Below, piece by piece: positions 18,171 to 26,258 of a DNA stretch of 64,000 bases; the first letter of the stretch is position 1, and each line of letters begins with the position of its first letter. The notes beneath the pieces were generated by a model. The model had not been told where the DNA came from. It searched no databases and saw nothing but the letters and a program-made list of their open reading frames with translations. Source of the DNA: Coriobacteriaceae bacterium (GTDB taxonomy: Bacteria; Actinomycetota; Coriobacteriia; Coriobacteriales; Coriobacteriaceae); assembly GCA_902399975.1 (NCBI GenBank), contig CABOHA010000001.1, positions 1,079,397 through 1,143,396 of the forward strand, given 5' to 3'. Position numbers and translations under genes: made by a program.

Positions 18171-18446
18171 TCAATCGAGCAGTTCCGTATGGCTTCCCAG
18201 TCACGTTGCCGTCAGCGTCAGCCTGTCGCCCTCGACGCGGCATATCAGAAGCCAGCCGGGGGCGAGGTGGCATTCCCTATGCCCCTTGTAGTTGCTGACG
18301 AGCTCATGGTCGTGAAGTTGCGCGGGAAGCTCCTCTTCTGGTTGGAGCGTCTCGAGCACATTCTCAAGCACCCGCATGTTACGGCCCTGCTTCTTCGCCC
18401 GCTTGTAGTCCTTCTTGAATTTGGCAGTGAACTCGAGCTTCAGCAT
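18171..18446 (-). pseudogene. yafQ: YafQ-type toxin truncated by an in-frame stop
   Basis: This is an mRNA interferase of the RelE/YafQ fold. The start MLKLEFTAKFKKDYKRAKKQ and the middle part LPAQLHDHELVSNYKGHREC match the family, including the two conserved His residues around HDHEL and the GHRECHL motif. The frame ends at TGA 18201-18203 after LTLTAT, where family members continue with RTGSH then S/A-ELF. Reading past the TGA gives LGSHTELLD and a stop at 18171-18173. The missing tail carries the catalytic His of YafQ (His87 in E. coli), so the toxin is probably inactive. It starts 3 bp after its antitoxin gene on the same strand. Confidence 0.8.
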
Positions 18447-18449
18447 GGG

Positions 18450-18728
18450 CTAGTTCTCATCGAGGGCGGCGATCATGTCGGATACCGTGTCGTACGGCCC
18501 GCTCACGCGGCCCGCCGCAGCGTCATCCATAGCGGCAAGGGTCTCGGCATTGAACCCGTAGGAGTTGGAGGGGTCGAAGGGAAAGCCGCCGCGCCTGTTG
18601 AACGCGGAGACGAACATGCGCAGGGCGTTGCTCGGGGAAGTACCGATGCTATCGCACGTTTCGAGGAATGCCCGCTTCTCATCGGGGCGCAGCTTCGTGG
18701 ACACCGGCTCCATCGTCCGTGTGGCCAT
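18450..18728 (-). CDS. dinJ: RelB/DinJ-family antitoxin
   Basis: A 92-residue protein with an N-terminal ribbon-helix-helix DNA-binding part (STKLRPDEKRAFLETCDSIG, about 10-29). The helix SPSNALRMFVSAFNRRGGFP completes the DNA-binding fold and is typical of DinJ. The acidic C-terminus (about 60-92) would wrap the YafQ toxin. The ATG at 18728 with AAGGAGGAACA is chosen over the longer upstream frame. It precedes the toxin gene by 3 bp and would autorepress the pair. The antitoxin looks intact although the toxin is truncated. Confidence 0.9.
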   Translation of the reverse strand: MATRTMEPVSTKLRPDEKRAFLETCDSIGTSPSNALRMFVSAFNRRGGFPFDPSNSYGFNAETLAAMDDAAAGRVSGPYDTVSDMIAALDEN

Positions 18729-18771
18729 TGTTCCTCCTTGGTTTACTTGGTATTTCAGAGTTAACCATATT

Positions 18772-19901
18772 TTATGACTCCCGGCGTGCGTAAATACAAG
18801 AGTAGCGGCGTGTGACACCTAGAAGCGCAGCTCCCAGCAGGAATAGCGCCAGGGAGGCGGCGATCCAGCTGCTGTCGGCAGTCTTGGGGAGCGTGGCGGT
18901 GGCAGCGTCAGCGTTCTTGGCATTGGATGGCGTGGACGCCGCGGTCTTGATCGCTGTCGTTTTGGTCGTCGCGGTCGTCTTGGGCGTCGTAGACGCGGGC
19001 TTTAGGACGGGATCCGTTGCGGACCCGGCACCGGGCCGCTCAACGGCGGGGCCGGCACCGCCGGCCGGCTCGCCGGCGCCACCGGGCACCTCGCGCCCGT
19101 CGGTCTCCCCCGCCGGCGCCGTGGCGCCCTGGGGCTCGACCACCACATGCGGCGCCATGGCCCCGGAGGCATCCACCACGCCGCCGGCACCGAAGGCCCC
19201 GCCCGCAGGCGCCACGAACCGCGCGGACACGAGCGACCCGCCCGTGCATGCAACGCCGCCATCGGCACCGGTCGCATCGAGCCGCGAGACATCGACGGAA
19301 AGCCCGCGCCCGGCCGAGCCGTCGCCGGCGCCCGCGTCCTGCAGGTACACACCGAAAGCCTGTACGCCGGCGGCGGGCGCGGCACCGGCGGCGACGACGC
19401 GCCCGCCGCCGCGCACGGCCATACGTGCGGCGATCACGCCTGCCACGGCCTCGTCCGTGACGGTTGCCCCGTTCGCCCGGGCATCGACGGCGCAGCCGTC
19501 CACCGCGAGCGCCCGCGAGACGTGGATCGCGCACTGCGAGCCCGAAGCCGCCAAAGAGCCGGTGCCGCGGAGCGTCAGGCTGCCCCACACCTCCATGCAG
19601 CACTGCGTGATGTCCGCATCGGGCGCATGCGACTCGACCACCGAGTTGCGCCCGGCAAGCGTCACGACCAGGTCGCCGTCGGCGCCGATGGCGTCGCCCG
19701 TGTAGCCGTTGAGCTCCAGATGGTCGGCATCGGTCCAGGCCCAGCCGGGGCCCGACACGCCGGGCCCGTAGTACGTCGCGCCCGCGATGAACAGGCTCTC
19801 CGCGCCCGCGGCATAGGAAGGCCCGCCCAGAGAACGCATAGGCAGGCCATGGCGACGATCGCGATGTGATGACGGCTGGTGTGGAACTCGGCAGCAAACA
19901 T
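18772..19901 (-). pseudogene. Sortase-anchored surface protein with frameshifted signal peptide
   Basis: The C-terminus has a sorting signal: LPKTA, a hydrophobic stretch (WIAASLALFLLGAALLGV) and RRYS. Before it lie a Thr/Lys-rich wall spanner and a Gly/Ala-rich, repetitive beta domain containing DADHLELNGYTGDAIGADG. The signal peptide is found in another frame: the ATG at 19901 after GGAGCGGGT encodes MFAAEFHTSRHHIAIVAMAC then LCVLWAGLP. The mature sequence SYAAGAESLFIAGATYY lies one frame off, so a small indel sits at about 19815-19830. An open frame extends in the mature frame up to 20067 but lacks a signal peptide. Either the gene is inactive or the frame change is a sequencing error or phase-variation event. 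Confidence 0.7.
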
Positions 19902-20068
19902 ACCCGCTCCGATCTTCGCAGGAGCCAATAGAACGTGCACCAGAAAATGCCCTGGTAGCAGCAGTTATCAGTTTAGCGAGATCAATGCGGGAGCAAAGGA
20001 AAATCGCGTAGGCAATGTCCACAATTAGGCGTAAATCGTTTTGCCAGTCGGTGAAAGGAATGGTCAAC

Positions 20069-20179
20069 TTACACGCCCTGCCGAGACTTCACGCGGTAGC
20101 CAACCGAAATGATAATGTCGAGGTCGTAGTGCTCGACCCGACGCCCGACCGTCCTTGTGCCCCCGTTTTGAACTAGTGC
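20069..20179 (-). pseudogene. RhuM-family fragment
   Basis: A 36-codon minus-strand frame reads ALVQNGGTRTVGRRVEHYDL followed by DIIISVGYRVKSRQGV and a stop. YDLDIIISVGYRVKS is the signature of the RhuM/virulence-protein family found in pathogenicity islands and phages. Both flanks have lost the rest of the gene. Confidence 0.7.
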
Positions 20180-20195
20180 AAAAAATGCACTAGTT
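20171..20195. repeat. Perfect 10-bp inverted repeat
   Basis: AACTAGTGCA (20171-20180) and TGCACTAGTT (20186-20195) flank AAAAA. It lies exactly at the break of the RhuM relic, so it may be a recombination or insertion scar that cut the gene. Confidence 0.65.
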
Positions 20196-20587
20196 GGAAT
20201 GTGATCACGCCGGAAATGTTGGCGTAAACGCGCCGACGGCCAACCATTAAACGCAAGCGGTCTTTGTCGATTCTCAGAACCGCGTTTGTGGTTATTCCAG
20301 ATTCTAGGACGAGGGCCGCTCTTCGTTGAACGGGCGCTGGGGCGTCACCCTTACACCAATATTTTCGACGCGGTCGCACTCGGGCATGTCGGGCAATTAG
20401 AGCCAATGAGCGTAGTAAATGGCAACAGTAATACATCTCGGCTTTGCGTTAACAACCGGGTAGTACCCCTCGCACTCCAGAACTAAACGAGTATCGTTAT
20501 CGCATTCGAGCCCACGGCTTTCAAGAATAGTAATCTGCTCGGTAATAGATTTAAATAGCTTATCCGTATGGGCCCCTTAAACGCGAA
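20196..20587. other. Intergenic debris at the end of the polysaccharide operon
   Basis: It contains the second copy of the 60-bp repeat (20312-20372; other copy 9904-9963) and no supported gene. Confidence 0.4.
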
Positions 20588-20605
20588 AACCGCCTTTCGG
20601 CGGTT
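20588..20605 (-). terminator. Terminator of the polysaccharide operon
   Basis: AACCGCC and GGCGGTT pair around a 4-nt loop (20588-20594 with 20599-20605). On the minus strand the hairpin is followed by TTCGCGTTT. It lies 109 bp beyond the flippase gene, the last gene of the operon. Confidence 0.7.
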
Positions 20606-20713
20606 CCCACGGACCAAGCCGGACGTACCGTCGCAAGGCCTCATCACAGCAATCACTTTAAAGGAGAACTCAGGGGCCATCAATCCGATAGCACGAATCT
20701 CCCAAATCAGCCT

Positions 20714-22177
20714 TTATTTCAACTTGGCCGTAATTGTCTCCAGAAGCGTCATAAGAACTCTACGAGTTACCGCACCATATCTGCGCCATGTCAAGCAAAC
20801 CTCAATAGCAAACAACAGCAAGCCGGCGACTAACCCGGCCGATGCTGGGAGAATGGATACCAACACCACCTGTACGATCACGGCTGCTACCAAAGCTGCC
20901 TGCAAGGCAACCTCATAATCTAGTCTCATGAATCTTCGGCTATCCACCATGCGGACCACTGCATTAGCGACCTGTCCCGCCAAAGTAGCCAAAGGCACTC
21001 CCCAAATCCCAAAACTGCCACCGAGGCAAAACGCAAGGACAACATTCACCGCCGCGCCTGCAACAGATGAAACAAATAGAGCGCCAGTGCGCTCCGCAGC
21101 CGTATAGAACGCTTCGAAGAATACCGAGATGCAACCGATAAGCGCTGCAAGCATAAGAATGGGAACTATATGCCAACCCTCATAAAAGTCACCCTTGAGG
21201 AGCAAACGCGCAAGCGGCTCGGTAAGGGCAATGACTAGCGAGCTCCCACACACGACAAAGGATAAAAATAGGCCGAACACCTTGGAAAAATAGGAGCCAT
21301 CATTCTCGCCGTCCATCTCCTTCGCCGCCGATATCTGCCAAGCCTGACGAAAAATGGACGACATGAAGTTAACCAGAGAGGGAAATTTACTTGCCGCAGT
21401 GTAGACGCCGGCAGCAACCGAACCCTGAAATGCAAGGATGACGTAACGGCCAAAGATATTTAAAAACCACCAAGCAAGTTGATTCGGCAGCATCGGCAGG
21501 CTATACGCAAGCATTCGCATCAGGAGACGCCTATTGGGCAATTTGCCAAGACAACGCCATATTTTGCAAGACACAAACAAGTAACAGGCCGAGCAACAGT
21601 TACCGAGCACAAGTGCGAGAACATACCCGCTTACGCCACCATCAAACAAGACAAGGAAAACAACGTCAAAAAGAAGTAAGAAAAGGGCGTTGAGAACGCC
21701 AGACGCGGCGAAGCGAGTGACCTCACCTGACCCGCGGGCAAACTGAGCAAGCAGCATTCTCACGGAAACTGCAAGAACGAGGATATAGCAACCCCATGCC
21801 TGATCGTACGAGAAGAACGTAAAGGCAACTCCCGACACCAATGCGCCCACAGGAATTGTCACCAGAAGAACGAGAAGCCCTCCCCCGAGCAGCTCTTCCT
21901 TCGGAGCGTCCTTCTCCATGAGAAAACGAAAGACAGACTCATAGATTGCCAGGCAAAACAGCGGATACAAGAAATCTGAGAGATTGTTCACAAGCTCGGC
22001 AACGCCATAATCGGACGTAGCCATATAAGAAGTGTAAAGCGGCAGCAACAGCAGCTGAATCAGCTTCACAAGGGCATTTCCAATAGTAAATATGAGCGTA
22101 TTCGAGGCGAGAGATCGGTATTTGCCCGCGTTGCTCCGGGCGTCTTTGATAATTGCACTAGGCTCTTCGTTTGCCAT
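20714..22177 (-). CDS. Polysaccharide flippase (Wzx-like, MATE/MOP superfamily)
   Basis: A 487-residue integral membrane protein with about 12-14 hydrophobic helices spread over its length. It begins with the typical motif LASNTLIFTIGNALVKLIQL (about 22-41) and PLYTSYMATSDYGVAELVNN, which define the polysaccharide-export (PST) branch. It flips the undecaprenyl-pyrophosphate-linked repeat unit across the cytoplasmic membrane so that the polymerase can extend it. The ATG follows AGGGGTGCATAT. It is the last gene of the operon, 86 bp after the polymerase gene. Assignment is strong; the transported sugar is unknown. Confidence 0.9.
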   Translation of the reverse strand: MANEEPSAIIKDARSNAGKYRSLASNTLIFTIGNALVKLIQLLLLPLYTSYMATSDYGVAELVNNLSDFLYPLFCLAIYESVFRFLMEKDAPKEELLGGGLLVLLVTIPVGALVSGVAFTFFSYDQAWGCYILVLAVSVRMLLAQFARGSGEVTRFAASGVLNALFLLLFDVVFLVLFDGGVSGYVLALVLGNCCSACYLFVSCKIWRCLGKLPNRRLLMRMLAYSLPMLPNQLAWWFLNIFGRYVILAFQGSVAAGVYTAASKFPSLVNFMSSIFRQAWQISAAKEMDGENDGSYFSKVFGLFLSFVVCGSSLVIALTEPLARLLLKGDFYEGWHIVPILMLAALIGCISVFFEAFYTAAERTGALFVSSVAGAAVNVVLAFCLGGSFGIWGVPLATLAGQVANAVVRMVDSRRFMRLDYEVALQAALVAAVIVQVVLVSILPASAGLVAGLLLFAIEVCLTWRRYGAVTRRVLMTLLETITAKLK

Positions 22178-22263
22178 ATATGCACCCCTATAATTAGTTG
22201 ATTAAACCGAAAGTGTTTAAGCTAGACAAAACCACTTCGCTCGGGCAGGCGAAGGCTGATGTC

Positions 22264-23523
22264 TCAACGTTCCGAGAGCAAACCTTTCATGCTATGTTCT
22301 TGATTGCATGAAAGATAATCTGCCAATACGTAAAAAATAATGAGGAATAGCCACAGCGCCACTGTTCGTTCGGCACCAACGATGAGCCAACATACAACGA
22401 TACCCGGACATAGGGCCAAGGGTGTATAGCCCTTCCCTTGAAGCAAACCTCTGAAAATGCGGATAAGCACTGAAAAGAACAGCAGCAGGCCAATCAAACC
22501 GAAATCAACTAAAAAATCAGTAATCGTGCCATGAGTTGTAGTTGACGTCTCCACGACGCCCCAGTCCTCCGCACTGAAATAATTATAATTACCCACACCA
22601 AAGCCAAATAGCGGCCTACTCATCCAACGTTGTACAGCTTTCACCCACAGTTCAACGCGAAATTGGTTTGACCCATCATTGTAGCTGTTCTTAAAAAAAC
22701 GATTAAACATCCAATCGCCCATAAAGCGATTAATTAGAAACAGGGCAACGGCAACGAGCACAAAAACTAATACCGTAGTAGAAAGCTTGCCGGTTCTCTC
22801 ACTACAGACAAACGCAATGTAGCCGAAAGCAATAACCAAGACAATACAAAGAAGCCCGCTTCTTGATCCAGTTAACATAACTGATGCCAGGCCGAAAGAT
22901 ATGAGAATGAAGTACAGAATCTTCACCCGCACATTGCTACTATAAACTACCAGTAAAAAGGCACAGCTAATCTGAACGACCAACAAAAGCGCAAAAAAGT
23001 TTGCATCGATCATGTGCCCCGTAAGACTCACTGGATACACACGTCCTGCATAAAAACCGTTTTCAACCCATGTCTTTAGTTCAAGGAATGCAGACGCAAA
23101 CGTGGAAAGTGCCACTGATTTCAGCAGGAAGGTTATCTCTCGAGGACTCCACCTCCGGGAGATTGCGTGAGCAAAGAACCAGATAATGGCGAGGAACATT
23201 AAGGCACGGATTAACGATCTGCTGGTAATCATCTCAGATGCAATTGCAAGTGTCACTAAGTTGCCTATGCCCATGATTATAAGGTACGAAACAATAAGAC
23301 CGATCGCATGACGAGAATACGCAGCCCTCTCTTTCGAGAAAAAGGCAGCGAACACCATTAGACCCAAACAGAAATAAGCAGATTGGAATGTAAAGGAATT
23401 ATCCCCACAAACCAAAATGAAATAGGGAAGCAGGGCAACCGCCCACACTGCAGGCGAATATCCTCGCTTTGAAACAGAGCCCGTTGGATTAAGCAAATGC
23501 GCAGCAGAAACTACGGCGCTCAT
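22264..23523 (-). CDS. O-antigen polymerase/ligase-like protein (Wzy)
   Basis: A 419-residue protein with about 10-12 hydrophobic helices and a large extracytoplasmic loop in the C-terminal half. That loop contains RPLFGFGVGNYNYFSAEDW, the usual Wzy_C/ligase signature (a G-x-G-x-x-x-F motif after the W and R residues). It would polymerise flipped repeat units on the outer face of the membrane. It lies between the DUF1919 gene and the flippase, the expected order of a Wzx/Wzy-dependent locus. Its AT-richer codon use than the neighbouring glycosyltransferase genes suggests separate acquisition. Confidence 0.85.
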   Translation of the reverse strand: MSAVVSAAHLLNPTGSVSKRGYSPAVWAVALLPYFILVCGDNSFTFQSAYFCLGLMVFAAFFSKERAAYSRHAIGLIVSYLIIMGIGNLVTLAIASEMITSRSLIRALMFLAIIWFFAHAISRRWSPREITFLLKSVALSTFASAFLELKTWVENGFYAGRVYPVSLTGHMIDANFFALLLVVQISCAFLLVVYSSNVRVKILYFILISFGLASVMLTGSRSGLLCIVLVIAFGYIAFVCSERTGKLSTTVLVFVLVAVALFLINRFMGDWMFNRFFKNSYNDGSNQFRVELWVKAVQRWMSRPLFGFGVGNYNYFSAEDWGVVETSTTTHGTITDFLVDFGLIGLLLFFSVLIRIFRGLLQGKGYTPLALCPGIVVCWLIVGAERTVALWLFLIIFYVLADYLSCNQEHSMKGLLSER

Positions 23524-23574
23524 AAGTCACCGCCGTTTCCTCGCGATTTAAATACCAAGATTAACAAGTTAAAG

Positions 23575-24234
23575 CTAGCCAATAAGATACCTTTCGGGTT
23601 CGCCATTAAGCCATTCCTCCAAGTCAATGTACCGAGAGTAATAGTCCGTATCATTGAGGACCCCTCCCCGCTCGTTATAGCCGGGAAAGTGCACAGCACA
23701 CGCGAGCTCGGGCCTTAGCGAAGCGGTGAAGCAGAGCTTGTTTCTGAAGGGAATGGCATCGAAGGCCCTGAGGTCCCCTTCTGTGCAGCAGTTCATCTGG
23801 CTGAATTTGATGAAGACGTTATCCCAGTTGATTCGTTTGCAGCGGCGGGCCCACTTCTCTGCGGCTTCCTCCGGGGAGGGATAGTGCAGGAACACGACCT
23901 CAATGTCATCGAGTCGGGCGACGGGCTTGCCGAGCTCGCCCTTCTCGCGCAGCTGGTCGGCATATTGTGATTCCCGGGCGTCGATGAACTCAAGCGGCAC
24001 GGAAGTGTAGTATCTGAGCCTTGAGGCGAACTTCACGTAGTCGCTCGCGAAGAAGTAGAGGCCGGCGGTTGGACTGCTATAGGGAAGCCCGTAACGCCGA
24101 TACACCGACCCGGCCCAGCAGTTGTTCGAGAAGATGCTGAAGTCAGTGCGGACGAGCTTCTCCCTTCTGCCCTTGGCGAGCAATGGATTCGTCTTATCAC
24201 CGATTTTTCTTGAGATCCTGCTTACGTAGCTCAT
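23575..24234 (-). CDS. DUF1919-family exopolysaccharide protein
   Basis: A 219-residue protein with the DUF1919 features FSNNCWAGSVYRRYGLPYSS near residues 34-53, then SPTAGLYFFASDYVKF. LHYPSPEEAAEKWARRCKRI is near the middle and FIKFSQMNCCTEGDL follows it. Members occur in capsule and exopolysaccharide clusters and are thought to be sugar-modifying or glycosyltransferase-like enzymes; the reaction is not established. The ATG overlaps the stop of the glycosyltransferase gene as ATGA (24231-24234), so translation is coupled. Confidence 0.85.
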   Translation of the reverse strand: MSYVSRISRKIGDKTNPLLAKGRREKLVRTDFSIFSNNCWAGSVYRRYGLPYSSPTAGLYFFASDYVKFASRLRYYTSVPLEFIDARESQYADQLREKGELGKPVARLDDIEVVFLHYPSPEEAAEKWARRCKRINWDNVFIKFSQMNCCTEGDLRAFDAIPFRNKLCFTASLRPELACAVHFPGYNERGGVLNDTDYYSRYIDLEEWLNGEPERYLIG

Positions 24235-25382
24235 CGGCTCAACAGCCTTTCGTAGTACTCCATAAGCCGCGCGGCGTTTGCCTCGGCAGAGTACCCCGCA
24301 GCCTCAAGTCTGATAGGGGCCTCCGGGTGCCTGCCGCCCTCGATCGCCGCCTTGAGTGCCCTCGCCCAGTCGGCCAGCGGCGCGTCGAGAGCCGTGAACG
24401 AACCGGTCCCGGCGATGTCGGTCTCGGCCGGCACGCCGGTCGAGTACACGCACGGCAGCCCCGCCGCCTGTGCCTCCACGGCCGAAACGGGAAGGCCCTC
24501 GTAGAGCGACGGCATGAAGAACACGTCGAAGAGCGAGTAGAACCGCTGCGCATCCTCGCGGATACCAGGCAAGTGCACCCGGTCGGCGAAGTCCAGCTCG
24601 CTCGCCCGCTCGACCAGCGAGTCGCGCACAGTGGTCGCGCCGTTTATCTCTCCCCCGAGGACCACGAGGTGCGCCTCGGGAACCTCGTGCAGCAGCGCCG
24701 CGAACGCCTCGACGGCGAACGCGTAGTTCTTCTGCGGCACCATGCGCCCGACGCACCCCACGACTGGCTCGCCCGCAACGATGCCAAGCTCGCCGCGCAG
24801 CTCGGCCGCCGCACTCGAGTCGTAGGCGTAGTCCGCGAGCGGGATGCCGTTCCTCATGAGCGTGAACGGGGCTCTGCCGAAGAGAAAACGGCCCGCCTCC
24901 TCCGAGCAGGCCATGTTATCGGTGGCATAGCGCTTCCCGACAGCGTTGAGGGGCACATTACGCAGACGATGTAGTGCATTGTCGGAACTGCTGTTGAGAT
25001 GGCTGTGCAGCACGCGATGCTCAATCCCCACACGTTTTGCCTCGCGCAAGACGCAGAACGCCGAGTTGGGCATATGGCAGTGCACGACGTCGTAGCTCGC
25101 GCCGTACTCTGATATGACAGCATGGACCTCGCGGATGAACCGTCTGAAATCATGGCCGGCATAGTCCACGCGGTAGATGCGATGCCCGAGTGCCTCGAGC
25201 TCCTCGTCGAAGCGCTTCTCGTGGTGCGGCACGCCATCGTCCTGAGCGTGGTGGAGGATATCGTAGTGGACGCGCGACTCGTCGCTTGCGACCGTCATGT
25301 TGTAGACGAAACGCGACACCCCTGCCGACCTATTTAGGGACGGCAGCACCTGGAGCACCCGTATTTGCTTTCCTTGTTTCAA
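24231..25382 (-). CDS. GT4-type glycosyltransferase
   Basis: A 383-residue protein with a GT-B fold. The N-terminal part has LPSLNRSAGVSRFVYNMTVA and the C-terminal nucleotide-sugar-binding part has GCVGRMVPQKNYAFAVEAFA and FFMPSLYEGLPVSAVEAQAA. The latter carries the E-x7-E motif of retaining glycosyltransferases. It would add a sugar to the growing undecaprenyl-linked unit on the cytoplasmic face. I choose the TTG at 25382 because AAGGAAG lies at good spacing, just after the stop of the SDR gene at 25393. The ATG at 25424 would overlap that gene by 32 bp without a ribosome site. Confidence 0.88.
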   Translation of the reverse strand: MKQGKQIRVLQVLPSLNRSAGVSRFVYNMTVASDESRVHYDILHHAQDDGVPHHEKRFDEELEALGHRIYRVDYAGHDFRRFIREVHAVISEYGASYDVVHCHMPNSAFCVLREAKRVGIEHRVLHSHLNSSSDNALHRLRNVPLNAVGKRYATDNMACSEEAGRFLFGRAPFTLMRNGIPLADYAYDSSAAAELRGELGIVAGEPVVGCVGRMVPQKNYAFAVEAFAALLHEVPEAHLVVLGGEINGATTVRDSLVERASELDFADRVHLPGIREDAQRFYSLFDVFFMPSLYEGLPVSAVEAQAAGLPCVYSTGVPAETDIAGTGSFTALDAPLADWARALKAAIEGGRHPEAPIRLEAAGYSAEANAARLMEYYERLLSR

Positions 25383-25392
25383 ATCTACTTCC

Positions 25393-26250
25393 TTAAAGTT
25401 CGAATGTCGCGTCAGCATCGTCAAAGGTCACCACGCCGCTGCCGCCGCACATGCGCACCGTGTCGCCCACGGTCGAGCGCGAGGCGTCGGAGAGCAGCGT
25501 CACGACCATACTCGCGATCTCCTCAGGGGTGACGTAGCGCCCGATGGGGCTGTTCGGCTTCATGACGTTGCCCGCATCGCCCTCGATGAGCATCCCAGTG
25601 GCAGTGGGGCCAGGGGCGATGGCGTTCACCACGATGCCGTTGGGGCTGAGCATCTTGGCCGAGCCCTCCACGAGACCGCGCAGCGCCCACTTTGTGCACG
25701 AGTAGGCGTTCGTGGCAGGGCGGTAGGCGGAGGAGGAGGTGACGAAGCAGATGTTGCCTCGGACTCCGCCCGCAACCATGCGCCGGGCGACCTCTTGCGT
25801 GAGGAAGTAGGTGCCACGGAGGTTTGCGCCGACCACCTCGTCGAAGTCCTCAACGGATGTCCTGCCAAAGGGCGCGCCCTTGAGCACGCCAGCGTTGTTC
25901 ACGAGGGCGTCGACGGGCCTGGGCGCAGCCGCGTAGGCCGCGTCAACCTGCACGGCCATCCCCTCGGCATCCGCGAGGTCGAGCAATGCCGGGCGGGCAT
26001 GCGAGCCAAGTCGGGCGCAGGCCTCCTCGGCGCGAGAGAGGCTACGCGAGGTAACCACGACGTCTGCCCCGGCGCGCAGGCACGCTTCGGCGGTCGCGAG
26101 CCCTATGCCCGACGTGCCGCCCGTGACGAGCACGCACCTCCCCGCGAGGAGCTCGCTCCCACCTCGCAGCGTCTGCTCAACGCGCACGGGGCGCCCGAGG
26201 TTGGAGAGGACGAAGCGCCCGGCGCGCTTGGCCTTTGCCTTGAGTCCCAC
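25393..26250 (-). CDS. Short-chain dehydrogenase/reductase
   Basis: A 285-residue classical SDR. The cofactor motif TGGTSGIG is near 39-46, NNAG near 117-120, the catalytic Ser in FVTSSSAYRP, and Tyr-x3-Lys in YSCTK near 180. PG at the end of the following loop completes the fold. It would oxidise or reduce a sugar or a small acyl precursor with NAD(P). The start is GTG at 26250 after AGGGGGCAAC. It lies 8 bp downstream of the MenD-like gene and 10 bp before the glycosyltransferase start, and probably acts with the MenD-like enzyme on one substrate. That pairing is inference. Confidence 0.88.
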   Translation of the reverse strand: MGLKAKAKRAGRFVLSNLGRPVRVEQTLRGGSELLAGRCVLVTGGTSGIGLATAEACLRAGADVVVTSRSLSRAEEACARLGSHARPALLDLADAEGMAVQVDAAYAAAPRPVDALVNNAGVLKGAPFGRTSVEDFDEVVGANLRGTYFLTQEVARRMVAGGVRGNICFVTSSSAYRPATNAYSCTKWALRGLVEGSAKMLSPNGIVVNAIAPGPTATGMLIEGDAGNVMKPNSPIGRYVTPEEIASMVVTLLSDASRSTVGDTVRMCGGSGVVTFDDADATFEL

Positions 26251-26258
26251 GTTGCCCC

